DNA of 64,000 bases from G11 sp947167445 (GTDB taxonomy: Bacteria > Bacillota > Clostridia > Lachnospirales > Lachnospiraceae). A program made the position numbers and the translations under genes. Of this stretch, positions 9,211 through 17,633 are shown piece after piece. The notes beneath the pieces were generated by a model. It ran no database searches and was not told where the DNA came from. It saw nothing but the letters and a program-made list of their open reading frames with translations. The stretch spans positions 181,201 through 245,200 of the forward strand of contig CAMVID010000002.1 in NCBI GenBank assembly GCA_947167445.1, written 5' to 3'. The stretch's first letter is position 1. Each line of letters starts with the position of its first letter.

Positions 9211-10581
9211 TTATGCCTGATTAATGATTTGTCTTGCTACGTAGATTCCACTGGCTGAAGCGTGGGACAGGGAGTGGGTTACGCCACTGCCGTCGCCGAT
9301 AACATAGAGTCCTTTGTAGTTGGTTTCCAGATTGTTATCAAGCTTAACTTCCATATTATAAAACTTGACCTCCACACCATAAAGGAGAGTATCCTCATTG
9401 GCGGTACCGGGTGCAATCTTATCCAGTGCGTGTATCATCTCAATGATGCCGTCAAGTATTCTCTTGGGAAGAACAAGGCTTAAATCACCGGGTGTGGCGT
9501 TGAGCGTAGGTCTTATTGTACCTTCCTCAATTCTCTTGGCGTTACTTCTTCTTCCTCTTTCAAGGTCACCGAATCTCTGAACGATTACGCCGCCTCCCAG
9601 CATGTTGGAAAGTCTTGCGATGCTTTCGCCGTATCCGTTACTGTCCTTAAAGGGCTCTGAGAAATGCTTGGCCACAAGAAGAGCAAAGTTGGTGTTTTCC
9701 GTCTTCTTGGCGGGATCCTCAAAACTGTGTCCGTTAACGGTAACAATGCCGTTGGTGTTCTCGTTAACGACTATACCGTTGGGGTTCATACAGAAGGTTC
9801 TCACTCTGTCCTCGAACTTCTCGGTACGGTATACAATCTTGGACTCGTAGAGCTTGTCTGTAAGGTGGGAGAAGATAACTGCTGGAATCTCAACTCTGAC
9901 GCCGATATCCACTCTGTTGGAGCTGGTTTCGATGTTGAGCTCCTTACAAAGGTTCTCCATCCATTTGCTTCCGCTTCGACCTACCGAAATAATGCACTTG
10001 TCACAGTCTGCTTCGCCGCCCTTGTAGACAACTCTGTATCCGGGATCCAGAACCTTAACGGTCTCGACGGGAGTGTGGAAGTAGAAGTCAATGTGGTCCT
10101 TCATTTCATTATATATATTCTCGAGAACGATATAGTTAATGTCGGTTCCGAGATGTCTTACGCTGGCATCGAGAAGGGTAAGCTTGTTCTGCATGCAAAT
10201 CTTCTTGAACTCACTTCCTGCAGTTGAAAAAAGCTTAGTACCCTCACCTCCGTGGCTCATGTTGATATCATCAACGTATCTCATGAGTTCAAGGGCTTTA
10301 TCCTTGCCGATATACTCGAACAAGGTTCCGCCAAAGTCGTTGGTGATATTATATTTACCATCGGAAAAAGCGCCTGCTCCTCCGAACCCGTTCATAATTG
10401 CACAGGTTTCGCACTTGATGCAGGATTTTACCTTGTCGCCGTCAATGGGACATTTCCTTTTTTCCAATGTATAACCGGCTTCAAAAACGGCAATTTTGAG
10501 TTCCGGTTTCTTCTTCATAAGTTCATATGCGGAGAAGATACCGCCGGGGCCCGCCCCAATAATAATCACATCATATTTCAT
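9211..10581 (-). CDS. FAD-dependent NAD(P)/FAD oxidoreductase of unknown substrate
   Basis: A 456-residue flavoprotein. The N-terminus carries the dinucleotide-binding motif IIGAGPGGIFSAYEL, followed by a FEAG segment for ribose binding. A cysteine-rich segment CPIDGDKVKSCIKCETC precedes GFGGAGAFSDGKYN, a layout common in the uncharacterised FAD-dependent dehydrogenase group found across Clostridia. A second FAD contact, VIGDGSGVTHSLSHASASG, is near the C-terminus. GGAGGAGG lies about 9 bases before the ATG. It is upstream of deoD in the same transcript; the functional link to purine salvage is unknown. Confidence 0.82.
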   Translation of the reverse strand: MKYDVIIIGAGPGGIFSAYELMKKKPELKIAVFEAGYTLEKRKCPIDGDKVKSCIKCETCAIMNGFGGAGAFSDGKYNITNDFGGTLFEYIGKDKALELMRYVDDINMSHGGEGTKLFSTAGSEFKKICMQNKLTLLDASVRHLGTDINYIVLENIYNEMKDHIDFYFHTPVETVKVLDPGYRVVYKGGEADCDKCIISVGRSGSKWMENLCKELNIETSSNRVDIGVRVEIPAVIFSHLTDKLYESKIVYRTEKFEDRVRTFCMNPNGIVVNENTNGIVTVNGHSFEDPAKKTENTNFALLVAKHFSEPFKDSNGYGESIARLSNMLGGGVIVQRFGDLERGRRSNAKRIEEGTIRPTLNATPGDLSLVLPKRILDGIIEMIHALDKIAPGTANEDTLLYGVEVKFYNMEVKLDNNLETNYKGLYVIGDGSGVTHSLSHASASGIYVARQIINQA

Positions 10582-10601
10582 AGTATTTGTCCTCCTCCAT
10601 T

Positions 10602-10610
10602 ATTATACCA
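10602..10610 (-). promoter_or_regulatory. Possible extended -10 promoter of FAD oxidoreductase-deoD
   Basis: On the minus strand the sequence reads TGGTATAAT, a perfect -10 hexamer with the extended TG. The expected start of transcription (about 10595) lies at or inside the ribosome binding site, so an mRNA from here would begin with the Shine-Dalgarno sequence itself, about 14 bases before the ATG. The hexamer is seen; its use is uncertain. Confidence 0.4.
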
Positions 10611-10616
10611 AAAATC

Positions 10617-10645
10617 TTGAAAATTACGACTGTTTTTGTTATGTT
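10617..10645 (+). promoter_or_regulatory. Possible promoter for the small protein-protease pair
   Basis: TTGAAA (10617-10622) and TATGTT (10640-10645) are spaced 17 bases, about 65 bases before the next plus-strand start codon. The -10 matches the consensus at four of six positions. It is the only reasonable pair in this divergent gap. Confidence 0.35.
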
Positions 10646-10708
10646 AATAATTGGAAGGTAAAGTTTAGGGCAGGCGTTATAACAGGACCTGCAGAATGGA
10701 GAACCGAC

Positions 10709-11032
10709 ATGAGTGATATGGATAATTTAATGGCGCTAAAAGCAATGTTGGAGGGCAGTTCAGCAAACCACGCCGAGACTCCTGAAGAAAGAGAGAAGAG
10801 ATTTCTTAAGGACGCTGTAAAGATTCACCTGGGAAAGGATGAGGACTCAGCGGGATTGTGGACATATCATCCCGAAGAGATGATTTCGTTTCTGGAGCAG
10901 CCCACAAGAATGCTTAAGAATATCATGGGCGGCGAATGGGCCAAGATGGATGATATGGCCTTTGACAACATAGTTTATACGGTTAATAAGAAGTTAAAAA
11001 AATCAGTTTCTATTCTTGACTGGAAGAACTAA
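10709..11032 (+). CDS. Small acidic protein of unknown function
   Basis: A 107-residue soluble protein not recognised as any named family. The reading frame is open further upstream into the divergent gap, but the ATG at 10709 has GGAG 8 bases before it and begins a plausible protein (MSDMDNLMALKAML). It is charged and probably helical, with EERE and KDED clusters, WTYHPEEM in the middle and a basic end (NKKLKKSVSILDWKN). It ends 12 bases before the membrane-anchored protease gene, suggesting a shared transcript and perhaps a shared job. Confidence 0.65.
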   Translation: MSDMDNLMALKAMLEGSSANHAETPEEREKRFLKDAVKIHLGKDEDSAGLWTYHPEEMISFLEQPTRMLKNIMGGEWAKMDDMAFDNIVYTVNKKLKKSVSILDWKN

Positions 11033-11044
11033 GGACGGTTCATT

Positions 11045-12568
11045 TTGAAGAGGAAGAAAAGAGCAAGTGTCATAGCGGCTGTATGTACAACACTGTTTCT
11101 TTTGACTGTTACAGCAGTTTTCTTGTTGTGCTTCAGAGTAGAACAAAAGGTTAATAACGTAACTTATGAGTTGGGGGATACGGTAAGCGTAGCCCCCTCC
11201 AGTTATATTACGGGGCAGAAATGGTCCGTAGATCTTGCAAAGGTGGATACCTCCGAACTTGACGAAAGCAGGGTTGGAGAGTACAGGATTTTTATAAAGC
11301 ATGCATGGCAGGAGTTTGAGTGCCGTGTAACGATTGAGGATACGACCCCTCCCGAACTTGAGGTGACAAAGGATACTTTGTACCTTGCAACGGGAGAGGT
11401 TTACAAAGCTGAGAAATTTGTTGAATCCGTAAGTGATAAGGGGCAGATTTCAAGGCTTACGGTGGATGATAAAGCGGATATCAGTTTTTCCTCCATTGGC
11501 GATTACGAAATCATTGTAGGGGCGGAAGATGACAGCGGAAACACTTCAATTAAGAGAGTGTGGGTAACTGTTGATACGCCTCCTTCTATAACGGGAATTA
11601 AACCCATCTATATTTCTTTAAACGAGCCCTTTGACCCGGCCGTCGGAGTCAGTGCCATTGATGAGGTGGACGGTGATGTGACAGAGGATTTGCTCGTTGA
11701 CATGTCGAAGGCAAACCTTTCGGAGCCGGGGGAGTACGAGGTAATCTATGAAGCCACGGATTCCTACGGACTTGCAGGCAGAGCCTCCGGTAAAATCACA
11801 GTCTGCTCCCCTTTGGAACTTCAGGAAAAAATAAATCAGCATTTAATTAATGAGGACAATGACCGTATCTATGGCGCTATTAATATTCATGATGCAGGTT
11901 ACTATGAAGAGGATGATATAGGCTACATTCTGGATGTCATGGAGCCCTGCGTAGTTTATCTCAGATTTCCTTTCCGGAACGGCTATTCGGAGGGTTGCGG
12001 GTACATTGTGTCCATGGACAGTGAAGCAGCAGTTATCTGTACATGTGCCCATGTGGCCAAAAGTGCCTCCGGAGATGGAGATACCTGCACATTCTATGAC
12101 GGAACAAGAGCTCCGGTATACAGATATGGCGACATGGACGAAACAAATGATGTTGCTTTTCTTAAAGTGGACAGAAATGAAGTGGATGACAATGTCTGGC
12201 GGGAACTTAAGACAGTTCATATAAACAACGGATACTGGACGAATCTGCCGGATGAACCGGGAATATCCTTAGGCTTCAGGACCTTGAGAATGGATGGGAG
12301 CGTCAAGGCGGACAGAACCGGTGTTATGGTAGACAAAGAGGGACACTGTGATATTGAGGGAGTGAGAGACTGGGTCATGAGTGAAGTTACCTGCGAGAAC
12401 TTTCCCGGAAGCTCAGGGTCTGCAGTGTTTGACAGTCATGGCAATCTGGTGGCTATGGTGAGGGCCCAGTCCATAATCGGAGGTAAGACTCAATATTGGT
12501 GTACTACTTTCAGACAAATTACAGAATGGTATCAAAATGTGATGGGAAAGAGCGCATATTACTATTAA
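11045..12568 (+). CDS. Membrane-anchored trypsin-like serine protease with Ig-like repeats
   Basis: A 507-residue protein starting at a TTG 9 or so bases after AAGGA. Residues 1-7 are basic; 8-30 form a hydrophobic anchor with no clear cleavage site. Residues about 35-255 hold two or three beta-rich Ig-like modules (DTTPPELEV, DEVDGDVTEDLLVD and SEPGEYEVIYEATDSYG are typical of DUF5011-like domains). Residues about 290-500 are a chymotrypsin-fold protease domain: catalytic His336 in TCAHV, Asp369 in NDVAFLKV, Ser457 in FPGSSGSAVF. It should act outside the membrane. It resembles HtrA-like proteases without a PDZ domain; substrate unknown. Confidence 0.83.
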   Translation: MKRKKRASVIAAVCTTLFLLTVTAVFLLCFRVEQKVNNVTYELGDTVSVAPSSYITGQKWSVDLAKVDTSELDESRVGEYRIFIKHAWQEFECRVTIEDTTPPELEVTKDTLYLATGEVYKAEKFVESVSDKGQISRLTVDDKADISFSSIGDYEIIVGAEDDSGNTSIKRVWVTVDTPPSITGIKPIYISLNEPFDPAVGVSAIDEVDGDVTEDLLVDMSKANLSEPGEYEVIYEATDSYGLAGRASGKITVCSPLELQEKINQHLINEDNDRIYGAINIHDAGYYEEDDIGYILDVMEPCVVYLRFPFRNGYSEGCGYIVSMDSEAAVICTCAHVAKSASGDGDTCTFYDGTRAPVYRYGDMDETNDVAFLKVDRNEVDDNVWRELKTVHINNGYWTNLPDEPGISLGFRTLRMDGSVKADRTGVMVDKEGHCDIEGVRDWVMSEVTCENFPGSSGSAVFDSHGNLVAMVRAQSIIGGKTQYWCTTFRQITEWYQNVMGKSAYYY

Positions 12569-12666
12569 AAGTATACTTTTTTTAGAATGATATCAAAGTT
12601 TGGTAAAAAAAACGAAAAATTAAGGGAAAAATCCAAAAAGATAATGCAAATTTAACGAAACAGTGC

Positions 12667-12672
12667 TATAAT
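12667..12672 (+). promoter_or_regulatory. Probable -10 element of the chemoreceptor gene
   Basis: TATAAT lies 59 bases before the ATG, in a 163-base gap that holds nothing else recognisable apart from A-rich sequence. No good -35 is seen at the usual spacing (ATGCAA at 17 bases). A sigma-28-type flagellar promoter was looked for and not found. Confidence 0.4.
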
Positions 12673-12731
12673 TCACATAAGAGTTCCCAAAACTCGAACA
12701 CTAAGAGTAACAATGAAAGGATGACACTTTT

Positions 12732-14726
12732 ATGGGAGAAAAGAAGATTAGCGGACTTAATAGCGTTAAGACCAAGCTGATTGCCATTATGTTAGGCGTG
12801 GCAATTATCCCCTTGGCAATCGCACTTATTGTCAGTTATAACATGTCCACCGGCAAAGCCATGGAAGATGCAGAGAATACACTGCTTGCTCAGGCGTCCT
12901 ATATTCAGTCTGAATTCAACAACGTGATTCAGCAGAATATCAAGGCTCTTCAGACATGCGCAACAAACGCAAATGTTGTTTACTACCTTGAGGGTAACCC
13001 TTACGGAGTTCCCGATGAAGAGATGACTGCAGCGGTTGCGGCTGTGGATGCAATCTTTAATGACGGAAACGTCACTGCACTTTCAGGTCCCGATGGAATG
13101 CAGTTATTCAAAACATCAGGTAAGCTTGTGGATGTATCCGAGAGAGAATACTTCCAGAAAGCAATTCTGGGGGTTACCTATGTTTCCAATATGAACGTCA
13201 GCAAGTCCAACGGATCGCGAATCTGTACCATCGCTGTTCCCATTGTGGGACACGACGGAAAACCTGTAGGTATATTACAGAGAAACTATGATCTTAATGT
13301 ATGGCATGAATTCCTCAAGGGAATGGCAGATGACTGCTTCCTCGTAGACAGCCAGGGCATGATGGTTGCAAATTCTCAGTTTGAAATTACCGTGGATGAT
13401 GAGCAGGATATGAGCAATGTTGAATTCTTTACCTCAGGCAAGGAAAAAGGATATTTCATTGCGGACACAGGTAAGGGATTCGAAGGTATCACAGCATATG
13501 TAAAGGATCCTACAACAGGTTGGATAGTAGGCGATACTGTAGCTCTTAAAGAAGTTAAATCTGCAGCTACCAAATCCGCCACAATCGTGGTTCTTATCGG
13601 AATCGTAATGATTGTTGCAGCAGCATTCCTTTCCTTCATCATGGCAAAGAACTTTACAGAGCCCATAAAGGATGTCAATACAGCCCTTGCGGCACTGGCA
13701 GAGGGACGTTTCGAGAGAATCGAGAAGCATACTCACCGTAAGGACGAGTTTGGAGAGATCGTCAACGACGCTAACGATGTTATAGATAAACTCAAGAATA
13801 TTGTTATCGACATTAAGAATTCGGCATCGCAGGTCAATAATTCGTCGGTGGATTTGGCAGATACCGCAGACCAGATCTCGAAGACAGCCGATGATGTATC
13901 GCGTGCGGTAGAAGAAATTGCCAGCGGCGCAACCCAGCAGGCTGATGAGATTCAGAATGCCACAAAGAGCACCGAGACCATTTCCGATAACATCCAGACA
14001 GTTACCGATAATGCAGGAAACGTAGCTGTAACAGCTCAGGAGATGAGCTCAGATTCAAGAGAATCAGCAAAGCAGCTTGACAAACTTAAGATTTCATCTG
14101 ATGAGATGAGCCGTGCCGTTGAAGAAATCACCGAGAAGATCGGGTCCACCGGAGCAGCCGTTGAGAGAATAAGTTCCAAGGTTGAAGCCATCAACTCCAT
14201 CGCATCACAGACTAACCTTCTTGCACTTAATGCTTCCATTGAGGCGGCGAGAGCAGGTGAGGCGGGAAGAGGCTTTGCGGTTGTTGCGGAAGAGATCGGC
14301 AAGCTTGCTGATGAGTCAGCCAACTCAGCCAACGAGATCCGTACCGAGATGGACAACCTGCTTTCCGAATCTCAGAGCGCAGTTTCTGTTGCCAAGGAAG
14401 TTAAGACCACAACGGATGAGCAGAAGAACATCATAGAGGAGACTGTTGCAAGTATCAACAAGCTGATTGAGGGAATCGAATCATCCGTTGCCGGTGTGGA
14501 ATCCATCAAGAACAGTGCAGATGCCTGCGAGGAATCCAAGGCAGAAATTGTTGATGCCATGAGCGGACTTTCAGCAATATCTGAAGAGAACGCTGCATCG
14601 GCACAGGAAACTTCCGCTTCAATGGAAGAACTCAACGCTACCGTTAATACCCTTTCAAGTGCAGCTCAGTCATTGAGAGATATTTCTGACAACCTTATTG
14701 AGGAGATGAAATTCTTCAAAGATTAA
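12732..14726 (+). CDS. Methyl-accepting chemotaxis protein with Cache-type sensor domain
   Basis: A 664-residue chemoreceptor. TM1 is at about residues 15-35 and TM2 at about 283-305; between them is an extracytoplasmic ligand domain of about 245 residues, probably dCache (SEREYFQKAILG and VGILQRNYDL are typical). After TM2 come HAMP and a long coiled coil with the signalling tip QTNLLALNASIEAARAGEAG, the most conserved chemoreceptor motif. It implies a motile cell, although no other chemotaxis gene is here. AAAGGA precedes the ATG. The ligand is unknown. Confidence 0.95.
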   Translation: MGEKKISGLNSVKTKLIAIMLGVAIIPLAIALIVSYNMSTGKAMEDAENTLLAQASYIQSEFNNVIQQNIKALQTCATNANVVYYLEGNPYGVPDEEMTAAVAAVDAIFNDGNVTALSGPDGMQLFKTSGKLVDVSEREYFQKAILGVTYVSNMNVSKSNGSRICTIAVPIVGHDGKPVGILQRNYDLNVWHEFLKGMADDCFLVDSQGMMVANSQFEITVDDEQDMSNVEFFTSGKEKGYFIADTGKGFEGITAYVKDPTTGWIVGDTVALKEVKSAATKSATIVVLIGIVMIVAAAFLSFIMAKNFTEPIKDVNTALAALAEGRFERIEKHTHRKDEFGEIVNDANDVIDKLKNIVIDIKNSASQVNNSSVDLADTADQISKTADDVSRAVEEIASGATQQADEIQNATKSTETISDNIQTVTDNAGNVAVTAQEMSSDSRESAKQLDKLKISSDEMSRAVEEITEKIGSTGAAVERISSKVEAINSIASQTNLLALNASIEAARAGEAGRGFAVVAEEIGKLADESANSANEIRTEMDNLLSESQSAVSVAKEVKTTTDEQKNIIEETVASINKLIEGIESSVAGVESIKNSADACEESKAEIVDAMSGLSAISEENAASAQETSASMEELNATVNTLSSAAQSLRDISDNLIEEMKFFKD

Positions 14727-14736
14727 GCGGGCATTA

Positions 14737-14765
14737 TTGCAGTCGCATAAAAGTTATAATATAAT
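14737..14765 (+). promoter_or_regulatory. Promoter upstream of purC, ahead of a terminator hairpin
   Basis: TTGCAG (14737-14742) and TATAAT (14760-14765) are spaced 17 bases. The expected start (about 14772) is at the first base of a terminator-like hairpin that ends 27 bases before the purC ATG. No promoter fits between the hairpin and purC, so this is the best candidate for purC. Confidence 0.55.
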
Positions 14766-14772
14766 AGCACTT

Positions 14773-14803
14773 AGGTCGGGAGCACCGCTCCCGACCTTTT
14801 TTT
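14773..14803 (+). terminator. Intrinsic terminator between chemoreceptor gene and purC
   Basis: Arms AGGTCGGGAGC and GCTCCCGACCT with a 3-base loop are followed by seven T. It ends the chemoreceptor transcript. Because a good promoter lies immediately upstream, it may also form at the very 5' end of the purC mRNA. Confidence 0.9.
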
Positions 14804-14829
14804 GAAAAAGAATTTGAAAGGGGCAAGAA

Positions 14830-15702
14830 ATGAGCGAGGCATTAAAACCCATTAAAGAGGGTAAAGTAAGAGAAATTTATGACAACGGAGACACACTTAT
14901 CCTTGTGGCTACCGACAGAATCAGTTGTTTTGATGTGATTCTTAACAATACGGTTACAAAGAAGGGACAGGTTCTTACACAGATGTCCAAGTTTTGGTTT
15001 GATATGACCAAGGACATTATTCCCAACCACATGATCAGCACAGATACAAAGGATATGCCTGAATTCTTCAGGACTCCCGAATTTGAAGGGAGAAGCATGA
15101 TGGTCAAGAAGCTTGAGATGCTTCCCGTTGAGTGCATAGTCAGAGGTTATATTACAGGAAGCGGCTGGGCTTCATATAAGGAGAACGGAACCGTCTGCGG
15201 AATCAAGCTTCCTGAAGGACTTAAGGAATCTGAGAAACTTGCCGAGCCCATTTACACACCTTCCACCAAGGCAGAAATCGGTGATCACGACGAGAACATT
15301 TCCTTTGAGCAAAGCGTGGATTACCTTGAGAAGCGGTTCCCCGGAAAGGGACTCGAGTACGCTACGGCCTTAAGAGATAATACAATTGCCCTTTATAAGA
15401 GATGTGCCGACTACGCAGCAAAGAAAGGCATAATTATAGCAGATACCAAGTTTGAGTTCGGACTTGATGAGAACGGAAATATTGTTATCGGAGATGAGAT
15501 GCTGACTCCCGACAGCTCCAGATTCTGGCCTGCTGACGAGTATGAGGTGGGACGTGGCCAGGCTTCATTTGACAAGCAGTTTGCAAGAGACTGGCTCAAG
15601 GCAAATGAGGGTCATAACTGGACACTTCCCCAGGATATTGTTGACAAGACAATCAATAAATACTTACAGGGATATGAGCTTCTTACAGGCTCCAAATTGT
15701 AG
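14830..15702 (+). CDS. purC: SAICAR synthase (phosphoribosylaminoimidazole-succinocarboxamide synthase)
   Basis: A 290-residue enzyme that joins CAIR and aspartate with ATP to give SAICAR in purine synthesis. Seen: KPIKEGKVREIYD (ATP site) at the N-terminus, VECIVRGYITGSGWASYKEN, TPSTKAEIGDHDENIS, and DSSRFWPADEYEVG near the end. The length fits the longer PurC type common in Clostridia. GAAAGGGG precedes the ATG. No other pur gene is next to it. Confidence 0.97.
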   Translation: MSEALKPIKEGKVREIYDNGDTLILVATDRISCFDVILNNTVTKKGQVLTQMSKFWFDMTKDIIPNHMISTDTKDMPEFFRTPEFEGRSMMVKKLEMLPVECIVRGYITGSGWASYKENGTVCGIKLPEGLKESEKLAEPIYTPSTKAEIGDHDENISFEQSVDYLEKRFPGKGLEYATALRDNTIALYKRCADYAAKKGIIIADTKFEFGLDENGNIVIGDEMLTPDSSRFWPADEYEVGRGQASFDKQFARDWLKANEGHNWTLPQDIVDKTINKYLQGYELLTGSKL

Positions 15703-15743
15703 GTTTTATTTACACTTTTTTCCTTTTCTATACAAAACATGTG

Positions 15744-15752
15744 TGATACAAT
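15744..15752 (+). promoter_or_regulatory. Extended -10 promoter of deacetylase gene
   Basis: TGATACAAT is an extended -10 (TG, one base, TACAAT). The expected start is about 15759, leaving a leader of only about 14 bases with no convincing ribosome site. No good -35 is at 17 bases (TTTTCT). Confidence 0.4.
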
Positions 15753-15772
15753 GGTTTTGGATGGTTTAAGAG

Positions 15773-16690
15773 ATGGAAGTTAATGAACAATCGAGACGCA
15801 AGCGAGTTGCAAGACTCAAGAAAATAATCATTTTTCTTGTCGTTTTCTTCCTCCTGCTTCCCTTGGTTATATGCTTTATTCTCGGAATCAAAATCAGAGA
15901 ATTGAGCACTCGGATAGATGAGTTGACCGCATTGCTTAATGCTAGGATGGAGAGCAGCCCCGGTATCACCAGAACGCTTCCCGAAGAAGATACGGAGATT
16001 CCTCTTAATGAGGAGACTTCTGAGAACGAGGAGGAAGCGGAGGAGCTGCCTCAAACGGCGCAGCATAAGGTGTATCTTACATTTGATGACGGGCCAAGCG
16101 TATATACCGACGAAATCCTCGACATATTGAGGGAGTATGACGTGAAGGCCACGTTTTTTGTAGTAGGGAAGGAAGACGACGTTTCCAAAGCCGCATATAA
16201 GAGAATTGTTGATGAGGGACATACTCTGGCGATTCACTCATACAGCCATAAGTACGGTGAGATATATAATTCTTTGGATGATTACGCCTATGATCTTGAG
16301 AGACTTGAAAGCTTGCTTTATGAAGTAACAGGAACTCAGTGTAAATACGTTCGATTCCCCGGCGGAAGTTCCAATAAAGTCAGCAAGGTTCCCATGTCTG
16401 ACATAATCAAATACATACATGCACAGGATATGGAGTACTTCGACTGGAATATATCCGCATCGGATGCTGTGAACACGGCGCTGGCTCCGGAAGCCATACT
16501 TGCCAATGTCACAAACGGAATCGATAAATACGAAACGGACGTTATTTTATTGCATGACACCGGAAACCGAAAGAGTACGGTGGATGCGTTGCCTATGATA
16601 ATAGAAAACATCAAGGCGCGAGAGGGATATGAGCTTTTGCCCATAGACGAGAATACGGAATTAGTACAACATTTGAAGATAGAAGAATAA
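15773..16690 (+). CDS. Membrane-anchored polysaccharide deacetylase (NodB domain)
   Basis: A 305-residue protein. After a basic start, residues about 19-40 are a transmembrane anchor, followed by a coiled or low-complexity acidic linker (SENEEEAEELPQ) to about residue 98, then a NodB carbohydrate esterase 4 domain. Motifs: YLTFDDGPSVYTDE (catalytic base and metal Asp), AIHSYSHKYG (metal His pair) and VRFPGGSSN; WNISASDA and LLHDTGNR complete the site. It probably removes acetyl groups from cell-wall N-acetylglucosamine outside the membrane. It starts a run of cell-envelope and growth genes, 16 bases before the bactofilin gene. Confidence 0.87.
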   Translation: MEVNEQSRRKRVARLKKIIIFLVVFFLLLPLVICFILGIKIRELSTRIDELTALLNARMESSPGITRTLPEEDTEIPLNEETSENEEEAEELPQTAQHKVYLTFDDGPSVYTDEILDILREYDVKATFFVVGKEDDVSKAAYKRIVDEGHTLAIHSYSHKYGEIYNSLDDYAYDLERLESLLYEVTGTQCKYVRFPGGSSNKVSKVPMSDIIKYIHAQDMEYFDWNISASDAVNTALAPEAILANVTNGIDKYETDVILLHDTGNRKSTVDALPMIIENIKAREGYELLPIDENTELVQHLKIEE

Positions 16691-16706
16691 GAATGGAGGA
16701 AGCAAA

Positions 16707-17612
16707 ATGGGTTTTTTCTCAGATTTAAAGGATGACTTGGCTACAGCTGTTAACGAGCTGATGCCCGAAGAAGAAGCTATCCGCACAGGGGAGGAGGAAG
16801 CGGTAGTTACTCCCGAAGAGAAAATTGAGGATGAAGCAGTAGTAATACCGGAGGAGAAGAGAGACTTGGAGCCCGAACCTGTTGTTCCCGAAGAGGAAGG
16901 CTTTTCCCTGGACAAAATGTTAGAGAATATCGATTCCATCATACCGGAGGCACAGCCGGAGGAAGAGAATAAAGAAGTTATCGAAGAAGTGGCAGAAGAG
17001 AAGGAAGAGGAGGTCGTAATTCCCGAGCCCGTTGTGGAAGAGGCGCCCATACCCGAACCTGAACCTGTACCTGTGGCTTCACCTATCGAAAAAAATGACA
17101 CAAAAGGGGCAAAGAGAACTATGGAAAGTACTGCTAACAGAATGATTTCAGATGAGACATCAGTTATTACACAGGGAATGACCATCAACGGTGATATTAC
17201 ATCAGATGGTTCCATCGATGTTGTAGGAAGCATTACAGGTAATATTGATGTCCTTGGTAAATTAAACGTAACAGGAAGCATTTTTGGTAATTCCAAAGCT
17301 TCAGAGGTATTTGCTGACGGAGCGAAGGTTACAGGCGAAATCGTCAGTGAAGGAAGTGTCAAAATCGGACAGAGTTCCGTTATCATCGGTAATATTACCG
17401 CAACAAGCGCTGTTATTGCAGGCGCTGTTAAGGGCGACATCGATGTTAAGGGCCCTGTTATCCTTGATACATCAGCTATCGTAATGGGTGACATTAAGTC
17501 CAAATCAGTGCAGATTAACAACGGTGCCGTTATCGAGGGTAAGTGCTCACAGTGCTACGCTGAAGTTAATCCTACATCCTTCTTTGAGGAATTTAAGAAA
17601 TCAACCAAATAG
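16707..17612 (+). CDS. Bactofilin-family protein with long acidic N-terminal extension
   Basis: A 301-residue protein. Residues about 20-115 are very rich in Glu, Pro and Val (EEEVVIPEPVVEEAPIPEPE), probably disordered. Residues about 145-270 form the bactofilin beta-helix: repeated short strands such as GMTINGDITSDGSIDVVGSI, GNIDVLGKLNVTGSIFGNSK and KGDIDVKGPVILDTSAIVMG. Bactofilins polymerise without nucleotide and often help place wall enzymes; the deacetylase next door could be such a partner. The C-terminus contains KCSQCYAEVNP. GGAGG precedes the ATG. Confidence 0.87.
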   Translation: MGFFSDLKDDLATAVNELMPEEEAIRTGEEEAVVTPEEKIEDEAVVIPEEKRDLEPEPVVPEEEGFSLDKMLENIDSIIPEAQPEEENKEVIEEVAEEKEEEVVIPEPVVEEAPIPEPEPVPVASPIEKNDTKGAKRTMESTANRMISDETSVITQGMTINGDITSDGSIDVVGSITGNIDVLGKLNVTGSIFGNSKASEVFADGAKVTGEIVSEGSVKIGQSSVIIGNITATSAVIAGAVKGDIDVKGPVILDTSAIVMGDIKSKSVQINNGAVIEGKCSQCYAEVNPTSFFEEFKKSTK

Positions 17613-17633
17613 TTTGAACCGGAGGGAACGCAG

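Noticed and set aside
12569..12731. Sigma-28 flagellar promoter for the chemoreceptor gene
   Set aside because: No TAAA-N15-GCCGATAA-like sequence was found; a plain TATAAT is present instead.
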